Below are positions 21,970-34,595 of a DNA stretch of 64,000 nucleotides, piece by piece. The stretch spans positions 38,690-102,689 of the forward strand of contig MNCI01003865.1 of assembly GCA_015680685.1 (NCBI GenBank), written 5' to 3'. The notes under the pieces were generated by a model. That model had not been told where the DNA came from, searched no databases, and saw nothing but the letters and a program-made list of their open reading frames with translations. Made by a program: the position numbers and the translations under genes. Within the stretch, counting starts at the first letter, position 1, and each line of letters opens with the position of its first letter. The stretch is from Gnetum montanum (Eukaryota; Streptophyta; Gnetopsida; Gnetales; Gnetaceae).

Positions 21970-22985
21970 AAGGCTAGAACTAGTGTCCCCTCTTCACATT
22001 TGATCTAGTCATGTCAAACCATGGAAAAGAGTGCTTGTGATGATGGGATAAGGCTATGATGAGATGATGGTAATGAAGTTTTAGGAAAATGGTCATGATG
22101 GCTAATAATGCATTCCATAGTTGACATCATGGCCATGACACTAACATGTTGGTTAGTTAGTGGTTTTGGCACATCATGTGTTTTTAGATGTTGGTCACTT
22201 AACAAATGCATTTGAGGATCCAATATATTTATCTAATATAGCTTTAGTCACCAAGCTCCTCCATTTGAATGTTTGGAGCCATCTATTTGGGATTTTGATC
22301 TTCATAGATCATTGGACTGCTTGGCAATTTACTTTCCATTTTTTGTGGGGTGTAACCTTCATTGGATTTCTTTGTCAAGGTCGATTTTGATATGGTTTTA
22401 CTACTAGATGAGGTGTGTTACTTCTAGTAGACTTAATGGCTTTCCAATCAAATGCGATGTGTTACACTTGATGGACTTAATGGTTTTCCTATTGAAAGAG
22501 ATGCATTGCATTCAATGGACTTGATGGTGGAGCATGATGAAAGGATGTCATATGGCCATAATGCATGAGTGTCAAAGATGGATCAAGATTGTTATTTAGG
22601 GTAAGTAACCCTACAATAAGGCTATAGGTTGGGTTTAATGAAATGATAATGTAAATGATATGAAACAAGAAATCTTATCACAATAGGACAAGCTTACCAA
22701 ATCTTTCATATCAAGGTCACATGATGACTTACTACCATGATGAGTTGTATGTCCATGATGATTTATAGGATTCATCCTACAGACCAAAACTCAAAGAGGA
22801 CAAGAAAACCAAGAAAAGAAAACATGTTATTAGAGTGCAATGCATAAGACCACATAATGATAAAACTAGGCTATCATAGGTCATTATGTTACAAAGTTTA
22901 TAGTTCCCTCGTTGTGCAAAACAAGAAATAGGTAATGTAGGCTCACTTATTGTTCGCTATGAATATTATTTGATGTTTTCTACTA
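21970..22985 (-). other. Element E 3' untranslated spacer
   Basis: Non-coding by inspection. A diverged tandem of about 65 bp lies at 22405-22530 (GATGGACTTAATGG, ATGTGTTACACTTGATGG), related to the GATGTAACAC motif in the spacers of A and D. Confidence 0.45.
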
Positions 22986-22989
22986 TAGA

Positions 22990-25900
22990 CTACATGTAGT
23001 AAGGCTTTAGATAGGAATGATTGATTGAATTGGCCAACTCGTTCTGATTCATGGTGGCTATCCTAAAAGCTCTACTGTCATAGGCCTTGGTGATTAAGAA
23101 AGACCCTTCCCAGTTGGTTGAGAATTTGTTCGAATGCTCACAAATGGTCTTAAGGACTAGGTCACCCTCCTTTATCTTGTGCCAATTTAGGTTATGATGG
23201 TACTATAGTTTCTGCCTCTCTTGATATCACTTGATGTAAGCAAGCATTGGTTCCTATTGCTCCTTATTCAAGTCTAAGTTCATGATCCATAGCTCCTTGC
23301 GTTCTTCATTGTTAATGAAGTCAGATAAGGCTACTCAGAGTGATGGCACCTACAACTTAAGAGGTACAAAAGCTTTAAAATCATAAAATAGGCTATAAGG
23401 GATTACATCAATTGTTGTATAGAATGTTGTTCTATAGGCCCAAAGTGCATGAACAAGTTGCTCATGCCATTTTTACTTGCTATTGTTTAACATATTTTTT
23501 GAGTAAGTTGATGAAGGCATTATTACTTGCTTCTACTTGTCCATTGCCATAAGGGTAGTACAATGATGAAAAGCAATGCTTAATGCCTAGTTTATGATAA
23601 AACGTTTTTCATTTTTTAGCTACTAAACTATGGTCCATTGTCTATGACTATGATCATAGGTATGCAGAAGTAGGTGACTATGTTATGAAGTATAAATCTA
23701 CAGGCTTGTTTAGATGTTTTCCTTCTTAGGGGAATAGCTTCAACCCACTTTGTGAAGTATTTGGTTATAGTAATGATGAAAATATGCCTTGCATAAGACT
23801 TAGGTGTTTTATGTGCAATGACATCCAACCCCCATCTTTGAAAAAACCAACTTATCTAAGTAATGTGTAACTCAGTTGGTGGTACATGTGAAACCTTAAC
23901 TAAGAGCACTCTATGTGATGGAAATATCATAATCCACAGTCAAGGTGGGTAATTTTCTAAACACATTTGGCATTACACTAAGGGATAGCATTGCAAGTGC
24001 ATTAGCTATAGTATTCTTGTTTTGAGGTATGTGCTGGATATCAACATCTATAAATTGTTCCAACAGTTACTTTCCTAGGTCATAATAATGTTGGAGATGT
24101 TTGGCTTTACAAGTGTAAACCTTAGTTACTTGGTTAACCATAAGTTGTGAGTCACCTGTCTTCAGTAAGCATTTAATTCCTTGGTCATGAGCCACCATCA
24201 TTTCTCTGATTAAACCCTAACATTTTGCTATATTGTTGGTACATCAAAACTCAGTTTGGTAGGTGAAAGATTGGATTTTACTAGATGGAAAGGTGATAAT
24301 GGTAGAAACCCTATCCCCATGGGTAGTTGAAGCTCAATTAAAGTGCATGATTACCTCATAGCCCTTGGGCACTTGGCTAATGATGTTGATGTGTTCATCA
24401 AGGAACTCAAGGTCTATATTTGTATTGTCATCAACTGGAAAAATGACAAGTTGTAAAGCTATATCTTGACCTTTCGTTGATGCTTGAGAAATGTAATCAA
24501 GGTTGAACTCTACTATTATGGCTTTCCATTAGGCTATATAGCTACTTTCATAGATGTTTTTTGTTATGGATCTAAGCATGTTATCTTTGCAAATGACATT
24601 GACTTGGCTCCTAAAGAGGTAGTCTCTTCACTTCTTCAATGAGAACACTAGTGCTAGACAATACTTCTTCACTTTAGTGTATCAAGTATCATAGAAAACT
24701 AATGCATAGCCAAGGTACTATACTAGTATCTTTGCTCCATAATGGCATTTCTAATAGAGTAGAGAGGCAATAGATGTGTCAAAGATAGCAAGGTAGATGT
24801 AAAATGGTTTATCCTCTTGTGGAGGATAAACTAAAGATAGTTGTACCAACTATTGCTTTAGGTTTTCAAAGGCTTATTGGCATTGAGCCATCCACTTGTA
24901 GTGAAATCCTTTCTTAAGTAAGTGTCACATGGCTTGAACTTATTCATAAGCCTAGCGATAAACCTATGAATGAAATGTAATTTTCCTTGTAATCCCTAAA
25001 ACTCCTTAAGGTTAGTTGGTGCTACCAAGTTGGATATGACCTTAACCTTATTAGGATTAACATGTATTTCTACTTTGGATATCACAAACCCAAGCATCTT
25101 ACTAGTTTTGACATCAAAGACACACTTCTTAGGATTAAGCCTAATTTCATATTTGAGACATCATTTTAAGTACAAAGTTTAGGTAATTTGTATGGTCATT
25201 GGTCACTTTGGACTTAACAACTATATTGTCGATGTAATTGATAAGCAAACCTAGCAAGTATTAATAAAGATGTATGTCATGGCTCTCTGGTAGGCTGCTC
25301 CCATGTTCTTTAGGTCAAAGGAAATCATGATATAGCAAAAAGTACCCCAAAGGGTTATGAAGATCATCCTAAGTTGATGTTCAAGGTTGATCCTAATCTG
25401 GTTGTATCCCAAGAATCCATCCATAAAAGATAATAAGGCATGCTTGATTGTAGATCAATAAGTTGATCAATACTAGGAAAAGGAAAATCGTTCTTCATGG
25501 TTACCTTATTTAGGTCTCGAAAATTAATGCAAATGTGGATACTCCCATTTTTCTTAGGAACTAACATTATGTTGAACACCCATTCTGAATAGTCAATAGC
25601 TCTAATGAAACCACTTTATATAGTTTTATGTTTCATCATGAACTACCAAGGATAAATTAAGTCTAATATTATGAACCTTCTACTTAATTGGTCTAATGCT
25701 AGGATTGAGTATGATGTTATGTTGGACTAAACATGGATATGAACCTAGTATATCTTTATATGACTACGAAAATGCCTTAATGTTTTCTTGCAGGACCTTG
25801 GTGATGTCTTGAGCCTACCGAGGTTCTAGAAAAACTTAGTTTTAGGGTTTTCTCCTTACCATTATATGTTGTGATAGGAACCCCAATCAAAGAGTCTTTG

Positions 25901-26150
25901 GTAATGTTGCCAACCACTAAGTCAAGGATTTTAACTAGGTTTTTAGTCTAGTCTAGAGGTTTTTCTATTTAAGCTATGTCGCTAACAAGACTCTTAGGCT
26001 CAAGATCTAGGTAATCAATATCGATGCATCATTCAACATCATCATGAGGCCCACTGAGGCTTAGTGGCAAATTGATTTTCTCCCAGGTACTCATATTCCA
26101 ATCCTGCATGTCAACCATAAGCACATTAAGTGGCATCAAGATAAAGATGA
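22990..26150 (-). pseudogene. Element E pol (RT, RNase H, aRNase H, integrase), heavily decayed
   Basis: Collinear with the pol regions of A and D. Landmarks read on the minus strand: VPKKNGSIHICINFRDLNK (RT, 25500-25560), INYIDNIVVKSK (25205-25245), WMAQCQ then AFENLKQ (about 24860-24900), NNIAK and TGDSQLMVNQV (aRNase H, 24120-24235), ITKYFTKWVEAIPLRRKTS (integrase core, about 23710-23770), IVIDNGP (23630) and an integrase C-terminal tail ending NHSYLKPYYM, stop at 22990. The RT box reads YIDN, so the last catalytic aspartate is lost. The aRNase H aspartate is asparagine (MHFN followed by a stop). The integrase second aspartate is intact. Stops and frameshifts are numerous; it is the most decayed pol in the window apart from F. 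Confidence 0.75.
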
Positions 26151-26339
26151 GTAAATAATGCCAACATTTTATGATATTATGCAAATACATGCTACTTCAA
26201 TGCTAAACAAAATGCAAACAAGGGCATACAAGGCTATAGCAGGTAAACACAATGTAATAAGGCCATAAAAAGATCAAATAAAGGTCAATCAAGGTCAAAA
26301 CAAGTTGAAACATAATGGAAATATCACATATAATGCATA

Positions 26340-26730
26340 ACCTAGTCAAATGAGGCTACGATTTTGCTAGTTTAACACCTTGGTAGGCCATGATGGTAGT
26401 CTTAGGCCTTAGTAGGCCATGGTTACATGGTGTTAAATGATGGTTATGGAAGGTCAAACCCCATCATTCAATACTAACGAAAGGCCAAACAAAGGTCAAG
26501 AGAGGGTATAATAAAGGAAATAAGGTAGAGACAATGAGACTGAAATGATGTATATGTTAAACAAGGTCAACAAAGTATAGCAAGGTTGAAATGGGTCAAA
26601 ACACTTTGAAACAAGGCCACATTAAGCAAAATCGAGCACATATGATGACACATGATTAAGACAAGTCATAATAGATTAGATTTTGCTAGTTTTATGCCTT
26701 AGAAGATCATGGCTTAAGGCTACAAGGATG
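26340..26730 (-). repeat. Minisatellite spacer E2 (pol side)
   Basis: GATTTTGCTAGTTTAACACC (26351), TTAGGCCTTAGTAGGCCATGG (26403) and GATTTTGCTAGTTTTATGCC (26680) are copies of the spacer unit seen in A and D next to RT, here more diverged and spread out. Confidence 0.5.
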
Positions 26731-26779
26731 ATAGATGAGTTTGAGCATATATTAGGGTATTTTTTATGCTTTTAGGTCA

Positions 26780-29330
26780 AAAAGGAAGGTTTTTAGGGTA
26801 CCCACATTGGCCAACATGGGAGGGGTGACCCCTAGTGTTAATTTTAGCCTTTGGAAACTTCTATTGATGCCTGGATCTGCCACCCATGTTGGAGCCATGT
26901 TGGCCAACATGGATACCAATGAAAGTGGATTTTGTTACATCCATAGGACCAAAATTAGGATTTTTAGGCCTTCCCAAGGTAGTGCAGGGATAGATTTGTC
27001 AAAATTAGCTATTTTGGAGTTTGAAACTGGGCAAAAAGTAGGTTTTAAAGTTGTACCCCTAGAGCCACATTGGGAAACATGGATTGGAGGGTGCCTCAAC
27101 ATGAATGATGTAAGTCTAGGTTATGGCTAGGTCAAATAGGGTTTATCTGAAGCAAAAACCAAGATTTTGTAGTTGGGAACTTTCCAATTGAGTTTTGAGG
27201 CCACTTCAAGGTATGTTTAAGTGTTAAAGCATGTTGGAAGGTGTACTGATGCTAGGGCCACACTGGCTAGGATTGCTCAAAGGCATCAAAGGTGGAACAC
27301 TTGGTTTTTAAATTTATGGTGGTTTTAGGAGTGGATAGACCAGGTTCTCTAGCTACTAGTATTGTAAATAGTCATTCGTAAGTTTTTTGGTTAAATCTAA
27401 CAAGGTTTGAAGATTGTTTGAGGTAATGTATGATTCTACCCCCTTGAGCCATGCTCGATAGCATTGATTTAGCATGGATGAGGGGGTTTGGTAAGTTTCA
27501 AGGACCAACACGAGGTCCAAAGGCTATGTAGTCAATGCTATAAGGTCTCATGCTTTACTAGTGTAGCTTTTTAGCTTTTTGAGGTGTTGATTAGTTGCCA
27601 AAAGTGAAAAGGCAATCCACCCATGCTATAGCCATACTACCCAGTGTGGTTCATGCCTTCCCTAGGATGGATACCTTAAGATGTCAAAGGAAGACCAATT
27701 TTGATAGTAAATTGACCATGCATGTTAGTACCTAGGGTTGTTGGTGTTGATGGTTGAAGTCTAGGGTCAAAATTTGGTAGTTTTGACATCTTTTGAGAGT
27801 TTTTTCTTGAAGTTATCCCCTTTGAGAAATGTTGGAGAAATGTTGCCCAGTGTGCTCTAAATGTGGGGAATAAAGGGGGGACAATAGTGCTAGCAAGGTC
27901 CTAGGGTTAAACCTACACAAGTTAGAGTGGTTTTGGTGTATTTGTGCATCATCCATGAGCTTTCCTAGGGGTACCCATGCTAGCCAACATGGGTGAAGGG
28001 GTTTCTCAATGTGGACAAGGGAGTGGTTATGAAATATGATTCATTTTATCACGTTTTGGCTGATAGAAATCCCAAGAGGGGTTGTAGGCTAATTATTGTC
28101 AAGTTTGAAGTTAAATTTGGGAATTCTTGATCATACCCCATTCATCCACACTAGTGCAATGTTGTCTAGCATGTATGGGGTTGCCCTTAGCATGGGTCCA
28201 CTTAGGTTAAGAATTTTGATCATTTTTGATCAAGTTTGATAGAGTTTCAAACTTGTTGAGATTGCTAGGTGACAGTGACATGAATTTGATGTCAAAATTG
28301 ACTAGTTTGATAGCTCCTTAGTGTTTCTTGTGGTCATCCCCTCTAAGCACATTGGGCAGCATGGCCCCAATGTGGATGAAAAGGGGGAGTAGTTTTTTAC
28401 TATTTTTAGAATAACTACCAGGAACTTGGACTTTATGGGATGATCCAACAAGGATTCAAGGCTACAAGGATAGGTTTCAAGGTAAATTTTGGCCATGGTT
28501 ACGATTTTATAGGTTATTCCTAGAGTACCCATGCTACCCCCACATTGGCCAGCATGGGTGGAAGGGTTCCCCAACATGGTTAAGGTTTTAGATGTAAATA
28601 TTGGCTTGAATTTTAGAAACCATTGACTATTAGAGGCTATAGAGGTGTTTAGGTCATAGGAGTGAATTTTATGTAATTTAAGATTATAGGAAGGCTTTTA
28701 TGCTTCATCCCCAAGGCATCCATGCTAGACCCACATTGGCTAGTATGAATGGGGGTTTTTCTAGTGATGGATGTCAAATGATGCAAAATCAACTTGATTT
28801 TTTTTGTCAAATTTTAAGCACAAAAAGTTAGAAAAGGAATCAAGGTCAAAATAAGGAAAGTAGGTGGTTGATTTTAGTAGTTTGAATTCATCCTCCATCC
28901 ATCCATGCTAGAGTTAGGCTAGGCAGCATGGATGGAGCCCCCCTTTAGCATTACTTCACTAGCTTCAAAATTTTGGAGGCTTTCAATTGGGTTTGATCAG
29001 GTGCTAGGGCTGCTAAGATTGTTGGAGGGGTTACAAGCTATGTGGGCCTACCTTGGAGTTAAATCAAGGGTTGGTGAGAATTGGGAAATGTTTATGTATG
29101 TTACACCTCCTTGGGTAATGTTGGCCTAATGTGGATGGGGCCTAGCCTAGCATGGTTATCCAAAGTCACAAGTTGAATGGACATTTTACACTCTACTATG
29201 ATTTGGGATTAGGTCGTGTTGTTAGCATCTACCAAAAATGCAAAGGAGTTAAGGCTCTTTGGTTATGAATTAAAGGAGGCTAGGACCCATGCTAGATTTA
29301 GCTTGCCTAGTGTGGATGTAGGGTGGGGAG
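26780..29330. repeat. Array of about 190-bp units carrying CCATG/CATGG palindromes
   Basis: A palindromic block such as CCATGCTAGCCAACATGG recurs near 26800, 27065, 27255, 27630, 27968, 28150, 28345, 28520, 28725, 28900, 29115 and 29290, mostly 180-210 bp apart. Examples are CACATTGGCCAACATGGG (26801), CCATGCTAGCCAACATGGG (27967) and CACATTGGCCAGCATGGG (28541). The DNA between blocks is T/G-rich and diverged. It lies immediately upstream of exon 1 of the antisense gene. Open frames in it (for example 26807-27130 and 29216-29497) show no recognisable motif and are treated as chance. Confidence 0.6.
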
Positions 29331-29789
29331 GAATGGTTGCAAAGTGGTTGTATGGGTTCCAAGGGATTAAAACCTCAGAATGGGGTGGGTTTCCAAACTT
29401 GGAACACATAATGCTTAAGAAGCATCTAGTGGGACATATTCCAAAATTCAAGAATTTAAAACTTGGTGCTAAATCCCACCATCCCAACATTGGTTGAAAT
29501 GTCCTTCCTTTACACTTCCTTTACACCATGAGTTCTAGTGCTCAGATTTGGCAATGGGAGCAAGGAAGGAGGTTCCTAGGTTAGATGTAGTTTTAATGTT
29601 CAATTCCACCAAAAATAATCACAAACTATTATTCTCTTCTACAACACACTTCTCAGAGCTCTAGCAAAGATTTTATTGCTTCCACCACTCAATATTCTCA
29701 ACATGGTCATTTGAAATATCCCTCCAAGGATTTTTTGAAGCTCAAACCCATTAGTTTTCAAAGTTTTCTCAGCATTGATTCTTGGAGCC

Positions 29790-30721
29790 ATGAAGAGGAG
29801 AGGCAGTAGTAGTAATAATGTAGTAACAAAGGATATAGATGTGGCTGCCCAAGGCATTCCCCTCTTGCCATGACCTATGGTGATTCAGAGTTCATCTACT
29901 AAAACTCTAAGGTAGGCCATTGCTAGCCATTTTTTGTTTGTTGTTGGTTGTTTTTTGCTATTTTTTTAGTCCAGTATGAGGCTATTTTCTCATAAATAGG
30001 CCATTATGATTGATGGAATTTAATTTTTGAAAACATACTATCACTTATTTTAATGGTCTTTAAGGATTTCTAAGTTTGTTTGATTATTTAGGGTTTGTTT
30101 TATGTGATTTTTAAATTAGGTCTCATCAATTTTTATGTGTTATTTATCATTTTTGACAAAAAAGTAAGCATACTTGTGAATTTTTTATTAGCAAATTGAT
30201 TATGATTTTGGGGTTTTAGAATTATGTTTAAGGTCTATGCTGGCTATGGTTTTTCTTGCTTTGGAGATGTAATGAAAAAGTTATGAATGTTTTGGCTAGG
30301 TTGTACGGTTACATTTTGTGCCATTTTTAATTTTTTCATAGAAGTTTATCAATTTTTCCTGAAGAAATGAGATTGTTTTTGCATTTTTTGTGATTATCAG
30401 TATGTATATCTTGGTGTAATATTTCAAACAGTGGTGGAATCACTTCATTTTAAGCTAAAAGGAATTTTTGGTGATTTTTCTACGAAACTCACATCAAAGG
30501 GGCTTTTTGATGATGGCTAGGTTCTCAGTATAATGTTGATAATACTCTAATGGTGGTGCACCGATTCCACACATTTTTCCAAAAACCTCATGGAATAGTG
30601 TACCATCTACTTAGATAAGCATGGTTATTATAAGTTCTTGATGTTTTTTTCTTACTTACCATTCTCTAACTTGTTAGTTTTGATGCATGTCTTGCAGGTA
30701 CAATGTTAATGAACAAGGTTT
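29790..30721 (+). pseudogene. Element E antisense gene, 5' part (exon 1, intron 1, start of exon 2)
   Basis: Antisense to gag-pol of E. Exon 1 runs from ATG 29790 to 29911 (122 nt, basic and serine-rich N-terminus MKRRGSSSNNVVTKD) and ends AAG before a GTAGGCC donor. Intron 1 (29912-30697) is T-rich and ends TGTCTTGCAG. Exon 2 begins at 30698 and is cut by element D after 30721; it continues at 47374. One stop lies in exon 1. Element D has a matching exon 1 (119 nt, same intron phase and the same GTAGGC donor), which supports the gene model. The product is unrecognised. Confidence 0.5.
30717..30721. repeat. Target site duplication of element D, left copy
   Basis: GGTTT immediately before the LTR start TGTTACGACC; identical to 47369-47373 after the other LTR. 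This shows that D is a single insertion with both original ends. Confidence 0.9.
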
Positions 30722-32920
30722 TGTTACGACCAAAAACGTCGGTGTTTGGAAAACATCGAGAGGTCATCGGTAGTGATAGTATTAACCCAAATCCATGCAA
30801 GGGTTGTGCTAGATAAAAATGGAAACAGGGTGCCGTGAATAGTTTTGTCAATTAGACAAGGACTTAGTTAGTGTTAATATAACCTTTCGTATATGGATAA
30901 TTTGAAAATGAGACCTCTAGCATAAAATGATAACTTTAAATGCAAAAGAGACAAAGAAAAGTATAAAAATGCAATGATAAGCAAGAAAACAAAGTAAAAT
31001 GCAGTTAGAAAAATGCACTGCTTAAAGAATGTGACTTTGCTCTGTCAAGGTGGATACAATTGGTTGCACAGTGCTGAGGGGCACAGGGATCCTAAGAGTA
31101 ACCAAGACGTTTAGAGCAAGACAACTGTATACTTGAACACAGACTCGGGAGTCAAAAATGTAGAATGCTATGAGGATAGTAGGAAAGAGTAGAACAAAAA
31201 TGCCAAATGGGAGTGTCAATTATTTACAGTGTCAAACAAGGTGTTTACAATGCTCAGGAATACAATGCCAGATAAAAATGAAAATGGGGTGCCATGAATA
31301 GTTTGGTCAATTAGACAGGGACTTAGTCAGTGTTAATATAACCTTTTGTAAATGGATAATTTGAAAATGAGACCTCTAACATAAAATGATAACTTTAAAT
31401 GCAAAAGAGATAAAGAAAAATGTAAAAATGCAATGATAAGCAAGAAAACAAAGTAAAATGCAGTTAGAAAAATGCACCGCTTCAAGAATGTGACTTCACT
31501 CTGTCAAGGTGGATATAATTGGTTGCACGGTGCTGAGGGGTGCAGGGATCCCAAGAGTAACCAAGACATTTAGAGCAAGAAAACTGTATACTTGAACACA
31601 AAATCAGGAGTCAATAATGCAGAATGCTATGAGGATAGTAGGAAAGAGCAAAAAAAAAATGCCAAATAGGAGTCTCAACTATTTATAGTGGTAAAAAAGG
31701 TGTTTACAATGCTTAGGAATACAATGCTAACTTTTTTGCTTGCTTGCTAGCCAAATGACTAGCCAAGCAACCCAGAGACCAAAAAAGATCCTGCTGAGCA
31801 TTGCTCATTGGGGTATTTATAGGGCCAGGGGCACGTGAAAGATGTGGTTTGGACACCACGTGTCTTGGGCCCATGTTGACTTGTCTGTGCTACATGGACA
31901 TGCATGATCATTGGACATGTCTGCCATGCTATAATTACAAATCTTCCATGCTGTAATTGCACTGTAAGAGCTTGGAGATGTGTGCCAATGGTGAAATTAG
32001 CTAAAGTACATTGATGTGACATAAGTATATGCTATGCCATGCCATGATTTGTGGTGTAGCATGTGGGCATAGCGTAGCAACTTCGCCGTGCTATGTTATG
32101 TAGCGTAGCATAGTGTAGCCATTAGGTCGAAGTAAAAACTTGCGTTGCATCCCGCTACAAGTGCTGGAAACCTTTGAAGCGCGTTAACTGTTTATTGTAT
32201 ATTTGCTACGCTACGCTACACTATGTAGCGTAGCATACCGTAGTAGTTGCCCTTAGTTGCAAAAAGTCAATGATCTATGAACTTTTCCCTTTGCACTACG
32301 AATCTTGCGAACTTGCTGATCCTACCCTTTGAGATGCATTTTGTTATTCTCATAGAATTACTACATTGTTCTATGCTACATAGCATAGTGTAGCGTAGCA
32401 ATCAACATGGCCTACTTTTTGCTAATTTTGCAGGCTTTTTGGTGAAGGAGCCATTATTGAATAACTTGGGATCAAGCAAAGTAATTGTTTTTGAATGACA
32501 GAGGTGCTAACTAAGTGTGATTAGAATCACTAAGTTATCCAAGCCTTCTTGTCTTGCTCTTGCTACGCTATGCTATGCTGCGTAGTGTGGCATAGCGTAG
32601 CATCTTGTATTGCAATAATTTACTATTGACTGTTTGAACAAATGTCTCCTGAAGCCTACTATGGTATATATCATGGCATAGTGTAGCAAACTGCTTGACT
32701 AGAAAACTTGCCGAATTGTTTTGCGCATTTTGAGCATCACTAGCAACTCTCTGCATTGTTTTTGAGTAGGCTGTCAGCTGGACGAATTACCTAGCTAAAA
32801 AATTTACCAAACTATATAGCCTAAGCTTGAAACATCCACTTCTTGTCGAAGTGACATGACACTGCCTGAATCATGAAGACCTGGTGAAGCAAGGATGCCC
32901 TGAAGATTTGGGGTGTTTCA
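30722..32920 (-). mobile_element. Element D 3' LTR
   Basis: On the minus strand it starts TGAAACACCCC (32920) after the polypurine tract and ends GGTCGTAACA (30722). U3 has clusters of GCTACGCTATG palindromes (32030-32115, 32205-32250, 32362-32400, 32561-32602). The promoter shows CACGTG (31857-31862 and 31832-31837) and TATAAATA (31814-31821). It carries a tandem duplication in the R/U5-side part (30811-31728). It keeps several CpG sites that are TG or CA in the 5' LTR. Confidence 0.9.
30811..31728. repeat. 459-bp tandem duplication in the D 3' LTR
   Basis: AGATAAAAATGG at 30811 recurs as AGATAAAAATGA at 31270; both copies run through TGAGACCTCTA, GTGACTT and a CTCAGGAATACAATGC-type end. 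The copies differ at several bases, so it is a genuine, somewhat aged duplication. The 5' LTR has one copy (45738-46190). Confidence 0.85.
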
Positions 32921-32990
32921 TTGGCTCCTCTTTGTCGACGTTTAGAGGATGGACCTGAGAGATGTTGACAAAGAATACGAAACACCATGG
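32913..32990 (-). promoter_or_regulatory. Polypurine tract with flanking inverted repeat, element D
   Basis: Minus strand: GACAAAGAGGAGCCAA (32936-32921) abuts TGAAACACC. Upstream arm GGTGTTTCGTATTCTTTGTC (32985-32966) is complementary at GGTGTTTC/GAAACACC and CTTTGTC/GACAAAG, with about 30 bases between the arms. This is the best-preserved copy of the structure found in all four elements. Confidence 0.8.
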
Positions 32991-34285
32991 AAGAAAAAAT
33001 GCCAACATTATTGTTTGGTGATTGTCAAGATGTCTCTTAGTTGTGCTTGAGAGTGTTGCATTGGTTTTTTGCAGGGGAAAGGGAAGGGCTAAGTAGGGAG
33101 GAAGGAGGTTCAGGAAAATGAGAAAAATGAGGCTTAGCAGAATCTCTTGTCAGAGTGCTCATGAGGGAGTTGTTTGAATTTTCATCTTCAATTTTGTTGA
33201 CCTTTGACCTCTCATTGGAACGTTTAGAGAGGGTGATTGCAAAATGGATTACATGCCATTTGTTTTAGGCATGTGATTTTTTTGCTCTCTTACACTTTTG
33301 CCTTTTGCTTTTTTGCCATTTACATTTGCGAATAACCTTGTTGCAGGATAGGTGTTTCTTTCCCTAGATGAGTTGTGTTACATCTGTGTGGGGCCTTTAA
33401 CCTACCTACAGATGCTTCCCATCTGGCAAGCTATGTTATGCACATCATGGACTTTGCAGTTGAGCAAACAGGAGGGCTTAGCAGGCGTTGGAGAAAGCGT
33501 GTAAAAGAGGGAAACGAATAGGAATTGTAGATGCAAGAAGTAGGGTAAAGGGAAGAAGCTTAGAAGGCAGGACAAGATATGCACTCTAAAATAGCCAAGC
33601 TAGTTAAGATAATCACTTCACAACACTGTAGCATTTGCTGCCATAGCGAGATGCACCTTCGACCAAAGCCTCTCTGGAACACACCCTACAAACACAACAG
33701 AGAGTGAACCAGGAGAAACAACCATGATGCAAAATGAGGGCAAAGGTCTTGTTCGCTATAGACATTGTTGAAGCTCTTGGACATCCATGCTCGTGCATGG
33801 TGTCCAAGGTAGGAAGGCCAGCAGCAGCCTTGGTAGCATCAACGTGGAGGAGTTGGCGTCGAAGGAGCAACGAGTTGCTATGAGTGCAGATGCTCTGGAA
33901 TCCCTACCGAAGGCATGCATTCTCAGTTTAGCTATGGGATCAGCTACCAGATAGCTAAACATTGCTTGAGCCCAGATGCTGGCATGGAGCTAGAGGGTGA
34001 CAATATTGCGGCTAGGCCATAATACTGCCAGAACACTAGCAGTAGGCACTAACTAAGGAACTACCGTCAGGGCGATGGTCCATGGCAACGGTAGGTTTGG
34101 GGGGAAGTGAGATGTCATACAACATCTCTGGGGTATCACCAAGGTGCCAGGAATAGTGGCATTGTATATGTTCTAGATCATGTTCTTAGTGCATCATGAA
34201 CTACATTCTAGAACTGCAATGTCCCACCCTACGTTGGCACTATGCACGCTCACTTGATGTGTACTTGGTGCAGATGCATGTTGGG
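32991..34285 (-). other. Element D 3' untranslated spacer
   Basis: No conserved coding frame. Shares GATGAGTTGTGTTACATCTG (33368) and the GGTGGGACATTG block (complement near 34225) with element A. Several 60-85 codon frames occur on the minus strand (33402-33962) but have no counterpart in A. Confidence 0.5.
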
Positions 34286-34289
34286 GATG

Positions 34290-34570
34290 TGTCACGAACC
34301 CAGTTTAAGGTCCTAGTAGACCATGTGCTATTTTAAGGTCCCAGTAGACTGTTGTACTAGTTTAAAATCCCAGCAAATCGTATGTGCTAGTTTAACATCA
34401 TAGCAGATGTGTTGTGCTAGTTTATAGTCATAGCGGACTAGCTGTGCCAATTTTACGTTGTAGTGGACAATCTGTGCTATTTTTACATCATAGCGAACAT
34501 TGGTGAAGTTGTGCCAGTTTAACGTCATAGTGGACGTTTGCTCACCTTTGCCAATTTTATGTTATAGTAC
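34290..34570 (-). repeat. Minisatellite spacer of element D after pol
   Basis: Eight or more units of about 32-36 bp, with cores such as TGCTAGTTTAACATCATAGC and GTGCCAATTTTACGTTGTAG, between 34310 and 34570. It directly follows the integrase stop. It is the uninterrupted equivalent of spacer A3. Confidence 0.75.
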
Positions 34571-34595
34571 ACATTTGCTTGTCTACTCCATGCGC

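Noticed and set aside
26807-27130. Plus-strand open frame of 107 codons
   Set aside because: Lies in the 190-bp palindromic array, no motif, no match in related elements; chance frame.
32026-32690. CRISPR-like spaced palindromic repeats
   Set aside because: Repeats are irregular in length and spacing and lie inside a plant LTR; no cas genes; eukaryotic context.
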